This document shows, in pieces, positions 45,401 through 56,888 of a stretch of 64,000 nt of DNA. Below the pieces are notes generated by a model, which did not search any database, was not told the DNA's origin, and saw nothing but the letters and a program-made list of their open reading frames with translations. Source of the DNA: Epichloe hybrida (lineage: Eukaryota; Ascomycota; Sordariomycetes; Hypocreales; Clavicipitaceae); contig JAFEKR010000009.1 in NCBI GenBank assembly GCA_019022495.1, positions 1,054,001 through 1,118,000 on the forward strand, in the 5' to 3' direction. Position 1 is the first letter of the stretch. The number at the start of each line of letters is the position of its first letter. Made by a program: the position numbers and the translations under genes.

Positions 45401-46734
45401 AGAACCCCATGACGCCAAAAGCTTCCAACAGTGAGTCCCATTCTTCCTTGTCGGAGACACCCACAATACTGTCGTGGCCGTTCCTTGTGTAGGCGAAATG
45501 CTGAGTGTCCAGACCGTTCAAAAGCAATTCCTCTTTGATTTGGGCACTGCCCCCTTTTAGAAGCTGGTAGAAAACATGGTAATTGCGCTCGTGTGGGTTG
45601 ATGCGCACGACTCGTGACTTTTCAAGGAGATACCAGTCGATGAAGGCACCCGCAATGGCACCATTTCGATTGAACTCGATGCGAATAAGCTTTCCAAATC
45701 GAGACGAGTTATGATTTCGGACGGTCTGGGCATTTCCGAAAGCTTCTAGGATGGGATTTGCTCGGAGAATCTGCTGCGAGAGATTGGTATGTTGAGATCG
45801 GTTTCTCGTGGCTACCTCCGGCGGTGCAACAGCTGCAAGGTATTGGATGACTTTCTTCGTATTTTCCGTTTTACCGGCACCGGATTCGCCAGTAACCAAG
45901 ATACTCTGATTTCTGCCTTCTTCAACCAAGTTTCGAAATGCTTCATCAGCCATAGCGAAGATGTGAGGTTTTGTGTCTTCCCGACTTCGTCCTTTATACA
46001 TGTTTATGTACTCGTGGGTGTAGATCGGTAAAGGGCAATAAGGATTGACCGTGACTAGGAAAAGTCCGGAGTATGTGTATATCAGATCTGACTGGTATCT
46101 CGTCTGAAGGTTGTGGACAACCGAAGCCTCGTTCAAATGGGTCAATTCGGCCATGTCGTTTGCTTTGTCGAATTTTGCGGGGTTCACTTTATCAATGCTT
46201 TCAGCATCAAGCTCTCGTTGCTATTGATCTTGTTAGCCAATAGACTGTGAAATCCGAGTATTTGAAACTGACTGTCCCATCGTCCGTCTGGACCAAAATA
46301 CGATGGCTCCCCAGCTCTTCGACGACCCAACCTTTGACAAAGGCATCTTGTGGATCCTTAAGCCACACATATCTCTTGCCAGAAAAATCATTTTCTCCTT
46401 CAATGCCATTTACAATATGGTTTTCGCGCCTCATCTCATCCGACTTGATGAATGAGGGTGCGAACGTGCTAGAGGTTGGTGTTCCATTTCTAGAATCGGT
46501 TCTATGATGTCGCACGGCACTCCCCGGCGCATTAGGAACGGCTCCAAATGAGTTTCTGGATCGCGAGCGGCCATGTGAAGCTGGTGTCGAAGCACCAGTG
46601 GGTGTGGGTGAAGAGAAGAGGGAAGACTTTGGTCTGCTAGAATTAAAAGGAGCTGGCGAGGGTGAGGAAGATTCTGCTCGAACAAAGGGGTTACCACGGC
46701 GCTGTGCTGAGCCATTAGGAGGATTTAGGGCCAT
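39463..46734 (-). CDS. myoB: Class II myosin heavy chain
   Basis: Three exons, 46734-46273, 46220-39939 and 39882-39463, encode 2387 residues. The N-terminal 110 residues are Ser/Pro/Arg-rich. The SH3-like subdomain (YVWLKDPQDAFVKGWV) and motor follow, with the P-loop GESGAGKT at about 265-272, NAQTVRNHNSSRFGK, VLDIAGFEIFEENSFEQL and FVRCILPNH. A short neck precedes a very long alpha-helical coiled coil (about residues 990-2350). This is the conventional two-headed class II form, which builds the contractile ring during septation. The first intron joins DDGT to QRELDAESIDKVNP in phase. Neck residues (ARGFTQRRAAYKRLF and IIQRNFNVYL) look like IQ-type light-chain sites. Confidence 0.97.
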
Positions 46735-47557
46735 GATGAATTGCGAGCATCAAGCGCGGCTTTGTTGATGCGTTACAGTGACAGTTCGTACATTCGTGAC
46801 CCAAGGTCGTCATGTGTGTAAACAAAAGTCGGATAGAGTCGTAGGAAGGGATAGTATACAAGTTACAACGTGCAACACATTGATCGTGAGCGAAGAGAAG
46901 AGAAGTCGGAAGCACCAGCGCTTCTTGGGCAGCTGTAGATTGCTGAATGCAAATGGCATCAAGAAGCCAATTGTTTGACGTGGGAGCGCGTAATATCGTG
47001 TGGTATTGATCGCTGCCGAAATGCGTTGCTGGGGAGAGACACCTGTGAAGTAAACAGAGGCTTACCACGTGACCCTAGTGGAGACTCATCACCCCCCTTC
47101 TGTCCTCTAGGCCCGGCTTGGACTAGCATCGTCCCGGCTCAGCTGCGACCCAAAGGCAAAAAGCTCAAAGCTGCGCCCGAAATCGTCCATCTATCCATCC
47201 CATATTTTTTTTGGGCTTACGTATGATCATCACGGTCGCGTAAAGGTTCGGATTTTGCCATTACATTCAAAAGGTGCCAGACCGCACGTGCTTTGCTCTT
47301 CTTCTTTTTTTGGCGATCTTGTATCGACGTTCTAGAGAGTCAACTTTCCATTCTTCAAAGTCTTATGCTGAGAATATCTGGTACATTTCGATCAAAGCCG
47401 CCATTCCACCTGCCAGACACCACCAAGTTGTGTTGAGCCTGGGATATCCTAAACTATCCGCAAATTGGGGCCGATTTTGTTCCTCAAGACCAATATCACT
47501 GTTCAAACTCGAGCTCCTAAGCCCAAATGCCATACTCTGGCATAACTCGACCAAAAA
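46735..47557. promoter_or_regulatory. Divergent promoter region, myosin II / Red1-type protein
   Basis: 823 bases between divergent starts. CACGTG boxes occur at 47066-47071 and 47285-47290. No credible ORF. Confidence 0.45.
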
Positions 47558-50500
47558 ATGAACCAGCCAGGACACGGGTTTGCGTTGCCAGATGGCCACA
47601 GTCTACGCCAAGATTTTGCCAACACTGCGCAGTCCCCAAACAAGGTTGCAATCTACCATTCGAACAGCTATTCCCAGGGCTCATTAGGCGAGCAAAAAAC
47701 TGTTGCTCCCAACTATGGTCACAGTATGATACCCGGTTTGGGTTTAGGGACATCAAATAATCCAGCGAGCACCTATGGCTCCGGTCTCAACGACAATACT
47801 CCAAGCTGGCGACCGCAGCCACAAATCTCGACTTCCGTTCCTCAAACAGAGCCGGTGTTACAAACCCGCCATGCCTCCGTCAAGATCCCTGGCCTGAATG
47901 GGGCACGCGATATTGTCTCTGAAGATGGTCAGGTAAGCGAAGATGGAGAGGACGAGGTTGTGTATGAACCTGCCGAGTCCCATCAGCAACCTAAATCCAT
48001 GGGACAAGGACAACAGCCAAGTCCGGGAAATTTGCTAAACGCGGCCGCGGTAGCACAGCAACTGAATAGCGAACGTGATGGATCGTATTCTCCTTACTTG
48101 TCACCTCAGGAAATTTTGTCGTCTGGGAAGGATTTGCCCGTCTCTCAACCGGACACACACATTTCGACACTCGATGCAAGGAACCAGCAATCACCTAAAC
48201 GGACCCAACATCAAGAGCATCGCGCCATCCAACAATCATCCATAAGTCTGACTGACCGAGACCAGTCAAGTCATTCTCATTTGCAAGATTCAAGAAAGAA
48301 GGCCAAGGATGCCATTCTTCGTCTGTGGCCGTTGGATATTCGATTTCACAATTATCTCGCCGAAGGCCTTGACGAGGCAATCCTCAAATCGCTATTCCAG
48401 GACTTGGGTCTCAGTATCGATGAAACTGCTCGGACAACTCAAGCAGAAAATACGAAGAGCTCTGTGGCGGAGGCGGAAAAGACCAAAATTCAGGCTAAAG
48501 AAGCCGAAGATAAGAAATCCAAGGAGTCAACATCCACCGCAGTAGACAAATCCGAGGAACGAAAGGACCGTATTGCGCGTCTTCTTGCTGCAAAAGGATC
48601 AAAGCAAAGTGTCTCAACAGTTGTGGCACCCCAGAATCCCGTGCTATCAGCAGTGAATCAGACGCAGACGCAGGCGACTAAGAGCGCCAAGTCATCGATG
48701 TCTCAGGTAGAAAAGTCGAAGCTGATTCAGCAGAAGATAGCTGCGTTGAAGAAGGCGCGTGAAACGCCACGAGAGCAAAAGCCTATGCAGCTCGAAAGCA
48801 GTGTCTCCGGCCAAAATGAATCGACATCTGAGGCAGTCAAAGCAAATCACGGGGTCCGGCCTGCGGAATCAACACCGGGGCTCTCCCTATCTCCGGTCAA
48901 AAAAACCTGGCAACTCAATGGGGCAGTTGTAAAACCTGTGGCAAACGTCCAGACTGCTAGTTCGCAGCATGCTTATTCATCAGCACCGTTTGATCAGAAT
49001 CCAGAGTCTCGTCCTTTCTTGATCAACGTCAGCGATGATGAAGAGAATGAAGACGAAGAGATGGAAATCGACTCACCTGGTCGCCCTGAGACTCCTCCAA
49101 ACATGCTGGAGACGCCGGTACAATATGATGCTCCGTTACACGATCCTTTCTCCCTATCCGACCCCGCCACGGCTCGCCAAATACGAAGCCCTGCGTCAAT
49201 ATCAATACCGTTACGCTACATCAGCAGGAACAAAGGAGATGATTTGCAAAGCATGAACAAGCAAATCGAGGAGATGAAGCGAAAAATCGCCGAGGCGGAG
49301 GCCCGTAAGAAGGCCAAAAACTCACGGCAAGGCTCTCCCACTCTGTCTCAGCGCCACGATAGTTCTCTTGATGATAATTCGGACGTGGCCAGTCGTCCAA
49401 TTGCGTCTGTGAAGCCGTTTTATGGTGACTTGGCATTGGGGCCAAATCCTAGTCCGAGTCCAATTCTGAAACGACGGTCACGTTCTCGGGCCGCTAGTGA
49501 ACGGTTGCCATTGTTGGAAGCTCGGCGCAGAGAGCAACTCGAGAAGCTCAAGACTCTCCAATCCGAAGTCGCCAGGATCGAGATGGAGCTGGAGAAAGAT
49601 CAATTGGAGGAGGAGCAGCTAAACGGAGATATCATGACTTCCGACTCCGGCAAAGGCGATGTCTTGCACCCGGCGGTAGAAGCAGCACTGACCGCTGAAG
49701 CTGCGCAAGCGTCTTATATCTCCGACAAGATGGACATGGTGGAAGAGTCGTCTCCTGAAGTGACCGATGAGGGTTTCGAGATGGCGCTCACTCAGGATAA
49801 ACCGCAGGCTGAGACACGGGGCGAATCGTTAGCTGTTGATGCACGCGTTCCGAACGACACTGAGATGATTGGAAACTCTGAAAAAGGTGGTACCGTGGCC
49901 AACGTTAGCACCAGCAAATCGACGACGACGAATCCCAGTGAGAATGCAACTAGTGACGGATTGACATCAAGCAGACCTGACGTATCACAATACGATGGAC
50001 CCCCTGCTAAGCAAGTCAACGGCGACGATGTTGCCATGGAGGACACGGGTTACTCAGCGGACGAAGATGTAGAAGAAGATTCCGAAGATGATTATGAGCC
50101 TCCGGAAGTCACCCAATCATCATTGGCTGCTAACGATGAACCCACGCTGCAAGACAAAGCCTCACCAGCTGAACATGATGCCCCTCCAGCAGTTGAGCAA
50201 GTCGTATCGGGGATTAGCTTGCAGTCAGCCAGCGACCCAGATCCGCCTAGAAGTTCAGTCGATAGCGAGCCCACGTTTGCCAGAGTGCCTCCTGCGACGA
50301 GCTTCCGAGCTTATGAGACCCCGCTCCAATATTTTCATGCGTATCGATTTCACCCTTTCTTCAACCAAACTGTTGCCGGTGGGTTGCGCTCATTAACATA
50401 CAGCAATAAGATTGATGTGAAGAAGGAGTTGTGTCCCGACGAGCTGGGCGCACAGCGTTGTTCTAGAGGCAACAAATGCGACTACCAACATTTTGAAACC

Positions 50501-50821
50501 ATGCAGGCTCCCGGTAAGTAAATCTACTCCCAGGTGACTAATGAAATCTATCCAAAGTGCGAAGCAGCGTCGCGGCTCGAGGTGGGCACTGACAGCCTCC
50601 ACTGGACAGATGATCAGATCCTGCTCCAGCTCGGGGCAGCTGAGCACTACGACGAGGAGCAGCGAGAGAATTACATCAGCGGTTTGAAGCAGCTTCTCAC
50701 CGACTACCGCACCCGAAAAGTCAGAGACTTCAATACCATTAGTCAAGGCATTGTTGACTATAGGGCGCGATTTCTCGGCGACAAGACCAAGATCCTTCCC
50801 CTGGGTCACGTTTCGCTCTGA
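47558..50821 (+). CDS. Red1-type (zf-C3H1) nuclear RNA-surveillance protein
   Basis: Two exons, 47558-50513 and 50610-50821, encode 1055 residues. Most of the protein is low-complexity: Gln/Ser-rich at the front (PNKVAIYHSNSYSQG), then acidic and Lys-rich coiled-coil stretches (KKTWQLNG, EEMKRKIAEAEARKKAK). The C-terminus is the recognisable part. SPLRAYETPLQYF-like sequence precedes a CCCH-type finger, ELCPDELGAQRCSRGNKCDYQHF, with C-x8-C-x5-C-x3-H spacing. After the intron comes a helical tail (DDQILLQLGAAEHYDEEQRE). This finger and tail match the fission-yeast Red1 family, part of the MTREC complex that sends cryptic and meiotic transcripts to the nuclear exosome. The family is named from memory of the domain. 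The exact orthologue is not certain. Confidence 0.8.
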
Positions 50822-51186
50822 TGGTGACGGATCCAAATTTGCACCAGACGATGCAAATATCACATTTCCAAATCTACACAATGTAAGCACATCCAACGAA
50901 TGGCTCATTCGGCCATTTCATCTCCCATTTCAAGCAGTACCTGGTCATGGGGGCGCAAGACGAAGCGAGGCCCGACTCATCTTCTTGCTATATATGGCGC
51001 TCATGGCGGGTCTGCATTTTCAATCTCCACGAATTGCGCGCTAGGTGCATGTTGTGCGGCGTTATCCTGGGACGTAAGCCTTGACGATACCCCCGTCAGA
51101 ACCATGATTTCAGTTGCCAATTCGCGTTGCATTGTGGTTGAGCCACAAATAGTCCATAATTCACGTAAGTTTCTTTTAGTGGTTAC

Positions 51187-51223
<37 letters not shown>

Positions 51224-52194
51224 CCTCGGCGATTGTCAGGCAAGACCTTTTACTTTGGGAGCGTGGACGTTTGAATGCCTGGGAAAAACCTGAGCATAGA
51301 CGCGGCATGGTTCGTAATGAGGACTGACAAGAGGCGTATTAGCCTCGTGTGCCGTGGATTAATTTCCGGGGTCAGGGTCAGTGTCAGTCAGCAGTAGACA
51401 TGAACACAGTCGAAAGTTGCTTCATAGTGTATAATTGATGATGATGTTGACGTTCAGACATGGAATTAGCGAACTTGGTGTATCCCAGAGTAATATCCAA
51501 GTCTAATCTCTCAGCTTCTATTTATCAAGACTCTTTCTCGTCGGTCCGTGTGTCGTGACGTCGTCTGTGAAACAGAGGATTGAAAACGCCGTGCCTCGCT
51601 AGAAAACACATAATCCTGATGACGGAAACGAATAAAAACATGCAAGACAGGCCCTCCTCTCCTCTCCCTCTGCGAGTCACGACGTGCTCTCACGCGGCAC
51701 CATAGCCGTGGGTGGCAGGCAGCCAGGCTCTTCTCGCACTCGGGCGCCCAAAACAAACTCGTCGGCACAAACAAGGATGGAAGAAACTCAAGGCCAGCAC
51801 GGCAATGGCGGCCTGATTCAAGGGACACGACGTCGTAGGGAATGAATATGAGCTGAGGGTATGTCATCATTTGTCTCCTCTTATCAGCGCCATGGGCCGT
51901 ATACGAGACAGAAAAAAGGGGGAGGGTGGGAGTTGGCACGAGTCAGTGTTTTCTGTTTCGTTTCTAAATCTACATTAACACGATGAAAAAATGGAAAAAA
52001 AAGAATTATGTAAATACGCGGGCGAAGCGCTCGGGAGTCAGTTCCTGATCCACCGGGACGGAACCAAAACCTGCGCACGGAGTGACGGACTGCCGAACGC
52101 CTCACGGATATGTATGTGCTCGGCTTTCATGCTTGCCATGTTGCAAAATAAGCCACGTTCGTCTTCTCCTGCTCCTCATCTCATTCCGTTCAAC
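50822..52194. other. Convergent intergenic region (Red1-type / steryl-ester lipase)
   Basis: 1.37 kb. A TGGC tetranucleotide microsatellite occupies 51191-51223. GGGTCAGGGTCAGTGTCAGTCAG near 51369 is a short imperfect repeat. A 142-residue ORF (51939-51511, -) has no domain. No gene is supported. Confidence 0.5.
51191..51223. repeat. (TGGC)8 microsatellite
   Basis: Eight TGGC units in non-coding DNA between two convergent genes. Confidence 0.9.
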
Positions 52195-54231
52195 TCAGGC
52201 CTCGTCGTCCCACGTCCGGCTGCTGTCCGCCTCGCCAACCTCTTGTTTCTCATTGGCGCCGTTTGAATTGCTGGCCGCACCGCCTCTGCGGACACCAACT
52301 CCCTTGAGTGTGTCCGACTTTTGTGGTGGTGGTGGTGGCTGCTGTTGCTGTTGGACATCCTTGGCACCTTTTGACACGCTGTCGGCCTGGCTAGTGCGTC
52401 TGCTGTTCAAGGCATTCTCTGCCAGTTCCGCGTCCTCTCTGGCAATGTGCTGAAAATGTCTCTCGTTTGGGCCCTCACTACCAACAGCAACCGTGGAAGC
52501 TTCGCTCTCGCTTCCCCGACGCGCAAAAGAGTGCCCTGACCCCATGAGGCTCTCGTTTCGGACCATGTAGTACCGATCATATTCCTCTACTGTATGCTCT
52601 GCATCCGTGAAGCTATCGAGCGCATCAAACACGTGCCGAAACACCTGGGTGTCAACATCCCGAGCCCACAGGAAGTCGAGATGCTCATAATGTGGGATTT
52701 CGGTTGCCACCGTCTGTGGCGGTAGCTCTCGTAGCATGACCTTGATGTCAACAAGGGAGTCGCTGCCGCCATACACCAACACCACGGGGGTTCGAATGTT
52801 TCGGGTCGGATATTTGGCAACTTTGGAGTATTTCCTCCATGTGGCGACATTCATCGGCTGGTGCACGTCGTCGTCGTACATTTGGAAGCACTTGTTGCGG
52901 ATGATTTGGAACCAGTGCACCACGGTCTTGGTGCTAGTGAATGAGTACAAGTGCGGGTAGGCGGCCAATTTCTGATTAATCGAAATGTTCCTCGTCTTCC
53001 AGTTGAACAAGAATCTCAGGGCTCGGTCGATAACGTGGCAAAACAGGGGCGGGTACAGCAGCGCTTCCCACATTGTTGCAGAGCTAAGAATCGAGCGTCT
53101 GCCAAACAAGAGGTAAAGCACTGATGGGGACGCCTTGGCCAACGAATCAACTATCCCACTGGATAATCCTGCCGGAGCCATAGCTGGCGCCAAAGCAATA
53201 AAGACATTGACTTGGTGGTTGAGCAACGGGTGGATAGCCAATGTCGCGAACGCTTGAGCGGTGCCTTGCGAAAACCCGATGTAGGAAAGACTTTTCTGTT
53301 CGGTTGTCCCCAGAATGTACGAGATGGTGTCTGGAATGTCGTGAAATGCGAACTCGTCCATCGAGAAATCCCAAAACTCGACGCTTGTCGGAGACAAGTG
53401 GATGGATTTTTTCGAATACTTGTTTCCGCGATTGTTTCCCAACTGTCATTTCGCGTGTGAGAGACAATTCGCAATTCCTCAAGGTCACTTTGGAATCAAG
53501 GCGACTTACCCAAACATCAAAGCCACGTTCGAGAAGCTCAAACGGAATGCATCGCTTCGCATCCGTCAGGCAAACCCAGACCTCGGAGTTCATCAGCAGC
53601 CCATGGTGAAGATAAACCACTCTCTTCTTCACGCTTCCAGGCCCGCAGTTCACCTTTTGTCCCTCCTCTCCCTTTCGCCACTGTAATCGGTGGATTCCAA
53701 GGAGATAGCCATCTTTGGTCTGCACTACGTGCTCCTCCGCCTCGTAGCCCCATAGCCGGCAAAGCTCAACAAAATCAGGCGCATCGCGGACGGATGACGA
53801 TATTACTGCGACAAGAGAAACCGAGAATCAGCGCCAGCCGCATCTTTTTGAAACAAGCTCTGCCGCTACTTACACTTCTTTCTCTTCTCGGCCTTTTTGT
53901 GTTCTTGGGTGGTAAATCTGTTGAAAAGGCGTCGCGAAATGAGGTAGAGGAAAGAGACGGCCGAGGAGGCTAGATAGCAGAGACTGCGTGTCAGCCAATA
54001 TTTTTCGTCTTCTCGATGGCAAAAAGTCGCAACATACGCAGAGCGAGTGTAAGCACTCGAATTACAGCCTCGAGGCCGACAAATGCAAATGTCGCAACGA
54101 GTGCGAGGTACTCGTGCCTGTGGAGAGGTGGTTGATGGTCAACGCAATTGCCGATTGCCATTTGCTCGAGAGGGGCCCCGTTTGTTTTTGTTTACTCACG
54201 CGTGCAGTCTCCCGATAAACGGTACAGGCAT
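52195..54231 (-). CDS. Steryl-ester / triglyceride lipase (TGL1-like)
   Basis: Five exons (54231-54200, 54117-54038, 53969-53874, 53805-53510, 53442-52195) encode 583 residues with all phases consistent. An N-terminal hydrophobic segment (YLALVATFAFVGLEAVIRVL and SAVSFLYLISRRLF) anchors it to a membrane, likely lipid droplet or ER. The lipase-associated region (DFVELCRLWGYEAEEHVVQTKDGYLL) leads into the alpha/beta hydrolase core, with HHGLL as oxyanion region, FDVW|LGNNRGNKYS across the last intron, nucleophile Ser226 in GFSQG and the catalytic His in EHLDFLWARDV. A long, Gln/Pro-rich disordered tail follows. The family releases sterols from steryl esters. Assignment to TGL1 rather than YEH1/2 is from the membrane anchor and size. 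Confidence 0.88.
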
Positions 54232-54615
54232 TTTCCTCCGATCTGTGAGAAAGAAGTGACGGTGCAACCATGTCGCGAAAGCGGAACAGCAGCAGTCCAC
54301 CGATGTATGTATAAACCAGGAATGGGGGATAATTCGTATTCGAGATTGGACGGACGTGCCTCCAGGAGTGATGTCATTCATATCCATACGAGTGTGTGAG
54401 TGGTCAGCAGGAGGCCAGGTCGATCCACACGTATGTACCCTTCATGTTACTCATGTAGCATGGACAAGGGGGAGTTTGTCAATGGCCAATCAACGAATGC
54501 CCCAATCCTGATTGATTGAACCTTGATTAACCAAGCAACTTTTTTTTGGAACCCCCAACCTGCCGCAGCTTCACCCCCCCCCAACTCGCCGCCCGGTCCT
54601 CCCAACAACCCCGTC
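54232..54615. promoter_or_regulatory. Divergent promoter region, lipase / PET191
   Basis: 384 bases between divergent starts. A thymine run at about 54540 and CCCCCCCC near 54577 precede the PET191 start. No ORF of interest. Confidence 0.45.
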
Positions 54616-55044
54616 ATGCCGAGTTCATGTCAAGAGCTGCGTGCGTCTTGGATGCCCAGAATCACTTTGAAGCCTGTGTCGTTTCACTAACATGCCCCAT
54701 TACAGGCGACGCGCTTGCACAATGCCTCCAAGAATCCGAATGTGTCATGATCCAGCGAAACAAGGCATCCGACTGCCTCCGCGAACCGCTCGCCAGCACA
54801 CTGCCCACCAAATGCCAGCAGCTGAAAAAGGGCTACGGCGACTGCAAACGCGGCATGGTTGACATGCGCAAGCGGTTCCGCGGAAACATGCCCGTCAGCT
54901 ACAAAACCGTGGAGGGTGCAGAGACCGGCAAGGGATACCAGTTGTATGCCGGCAAGCCGGCTTTTGCGGGAGGCGCCAAGGAGACGAGCGGGAATGAACC
55001 TATTCCCCAGGATTGGAGGGATATCGAAAACGAAAAGTATCGGC

Positions 55045-55080
<36 letters not shown>

Positions 55081-55088
55081 GCAAGTGA
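54616..55088 (+). CDS. PET191: Cytochrome c oxidase assembly factor PET191/COA5
   Basis: Two exons, 54616-54640 and 54706-55088, encode 135 residues. The first exon is only 25 bases (MPSSCQEL plus one base) and joins to RDALAQCLQESECVMIQRN. Six cysteines form the twin-Cys pattern: C5-x9-C15, C21-x10-C32 and C45-x9-C55. LREPLASTLPTKCQQLKKGYGDCKRG is diagnostic of the family. The protein is imported by the Mia40 pathway into the mitochondrial intermembrane space, where it helps assemble complex IV. The C-terminus is an unusual run of ten glutamines encoded by CAG repeats, then GK. The conserved ENEKYR motif directly before the run supports the reading frame. Confidence 0.94.
55050..55079. repeat. 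(CAG)10 run encoding poly-Gln in PET191
   Basis: Ten pure CAG codons at the extreme 3' end of the PET191 reading frame. Confidence 0.95.
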
Positions 55089-55444
55089 CAGCTCGCTCGT
55101 GGACTGAGAGAAGGGAAGGCTGCAGATATCATCCTCTTTGCATGGACATGGTGTCTTAGCGTTTCAACATCATTCTGAAGCCTCCATCAGCCCAGAAAAT
55201 GTACTGACGACCGGGTTATCTTTGACCATCGCCTGCACGCAAGACAAAAGACTCGTCGATTAGTTAAAATGCTCGAGGCGGGAAAATAAGCGGCGCCGAT
55301 GCAGCAGCAGGCCTGCCCTCTCTGCATGAGTATCGCCCGTCACTCAGCTGGCGTTGAAGATATCTGCGAAGAAACAGGTTGGCAATTCCCCGAGTCGCAG
55401 GCACAGCCCCAACATAAACATCATTGGCGAAGCGGCCCAGTATT
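55089..55444. other. Intergenic region (PET191 / tRNA)
   Basis: 356 bases of 3' flank leading to the first tRNA gene. A short CAG repeat (about 55301) is the only visible feature. Confidence 0.5.
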
Positions 55445-55526
55445 GGGGCCTTAGATCAGTGGTAGATTATGTGATTCCAGAATTGGAGTTTCCACAGGGT
55501 CGTCCGTTCGATCCGGGCAGGCCTCA
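55445..55526 (+). tRNA. tRNA-Trp (CCA), probable, with ~10-base intron
   Basis: It folds as a cloverleaf by hand. The acceptor stem is GGGGCCT (55445-55451) with AGGCCTC (55519-55525), including one G.T pair, with discriminator A at 55526. The D stem is GATC/GATT with loop AGTGGTA. The T arm is GTCCG-TTCGATC-CGGGC. The anticodon region reads TGTGA-TTCCAG, then an insertion, then CCACA. The anticodon CCA at 55477-55479 is followed by an insertion of about 10 bases containing TTGG, which can pair with CCA as in typical tRNA introns. A pol III terminator (run of 9 thymines, about 55538-55546) follows. One anticodon-stem pair is a mismatch (A.C). A shifted loop would read TCC (Gly), which is less likely. 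Confidence 0.65.
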
Positions 55527-55888
55527 AATCGCTACCAATTTTTTTTGTCTTCTCTTGTCCTAGCCGGAAGGGCACCCACCGGTCGTCAATGCATCTTGTT
55601 GAATGTTTCTTCTAGGTCGTAACTCGTCAGTCACTGGGGATATTTCTTTTCTTTTTGCCTGCTCCGGAAGCCTTCGCATTCACAAATCCACATGCTGCCT
55701 CAGGACCTCGAGCGAAACTCTTGTGCACGACTCAAGAAGATGCGCGTCGTCTACGTACACAAACATCAATTCAGGACCCCTCGACTGCACGAGCGTATCG
55801 CCATCCTGTCCTGGCAAAAAAAATTGCAGTCTGTGAACAGACTTTCATAAGATTAATTAGCGTCCCTTCTAGCATCTCAATTCGGAAA
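55527..55888. other. Spacer between two tRNA genes
   Basis: 362 bases. It contains the thymine-run terminator of the first tRNA near its start. No ORF or motif of note otherwise. Confidence 0.5.
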
Positions 55889-55972
55889 GCTTCCGTAGCT
55901 CAGTTGGTTAGAGCTTCGTACTAATAACTGTTAGTGATGCGGAGGCCGCAGGTTCAAGCCCTGCCGGGAGCA
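55889..55972 (+). tRNA. tRNA-Ile (AAT) with 10-base intron
   Basis: The acceptor stem GCTTCCG pairs with CGGGAGC (one G.T pair) and the discriminator A is at 55972. The D arm is GCTC-AGTTGGTTA-GAGC. The anticodon stem TCGTA pairs with TGCGG (two wobbles). The T arm is GCAGG-TTCAAGC-CCTGC. The loop reads CTAATA, giving anticodon AAT after T33, and is followed by an insertion of ACTGTTAGTG before position 38. TTAG in the insertion can pair with CTAA of the loop, as expected for a spliced tRNA intron. A thymine run (56006-56011) serves as pol III terminator. Ile-AAT is read after A34-to-inosine editing and decodes ATT/ATC. Confidence 0.85.
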
Positions 55973-56888
55973 AGAAATCGCTTCAAGCGGCTTTCCTGAG
56001 TTGACTTTTTTGCCCCCCTCTCGGACAGGCGGATTCATGCACGTCACAAATTGAATTAAACTTTTATTAAGATAGGATTTGACCAGAGCCCCTGTACTTG
56101 ATGTTTAAAGGCGACAATGACGACTAAGGGGTGCGGTTCGTCAATTCGTGATGAGTTGCTACTCAAGTCCTAGGCCTAGCCGTATTGAACATTCCTTCAT
56201 TGATGTTTTGACAAAAATCAAATCCATATGCCGTCGGTTCCGATGTTTGGTCCCTACCCTAGGCCCCCCCGAACTTGGCGTTGCCCGGATCCAAACGGCG
56301 AAACAGTTCCACCTCACAAGGAATTAATTCTCCCATTTCCCAACCAACCAGTACAGTATCGTACAACCTATTCCGCGAATTTTGCGACTTTAAACATCGT
56401 CACCAATTCTGTAGCCATGCCATAGCTCCCGAGATCTCAGCGGGGACTTGCACTCATGAAAACTTGACCCGGGGTCTTGGCCAACTGATGGACGAACGGT
56501 CTGGTACAATATGGACTGGGTCGGCCTCCCTAGTTTGATTGTAGAGCGTAGATCGTGTTTGCCAGAAATTGACGTGTGATTCTCGTCCCTCTACGGAGTA
56601 TTTATTCACGGAGCCCTTCTTAACTAAAATTTCTCTCCTTCTACGACGATGTCGTCGATGGAGCGTTGAGCCAAAGAACTGACAAAACAAAGTACTGTGC
56701 CGCATGCTCTTTTCCGAAATGTGTAAAGCTCGCTAAGTCATCACCTTGAAGGACTCCAATATGCAATGACATAGAAAAAACTTCCCTTTTCTTTTTCTTT
56801 TTCGCTCCTCAACTCTCATACAAGGCCGTTCTGAATCCGCCGCCCCAGAGATTCCGCATGGCTTTCGCGGAAATGTGAAAGCCATCGC
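55973..56888. other. Intergenic region (tRNA-Ile / Tudor-SN)
   Basis: 916 bases: the tRNA terminator, then unremarkable sequence and the 3' flank of the Tudor-SN gene, with a TTTTCTTTTTCTTTTTC tract near 56788. No gene is supported. Confidence 0.5.

Noticed and set aside
51511..51939. 142-residue minus-strand ORF downstream of the steryl-ester lipase
   Set aside because: Arg/Ser-rich without family features; most likely chance in 3' flank.
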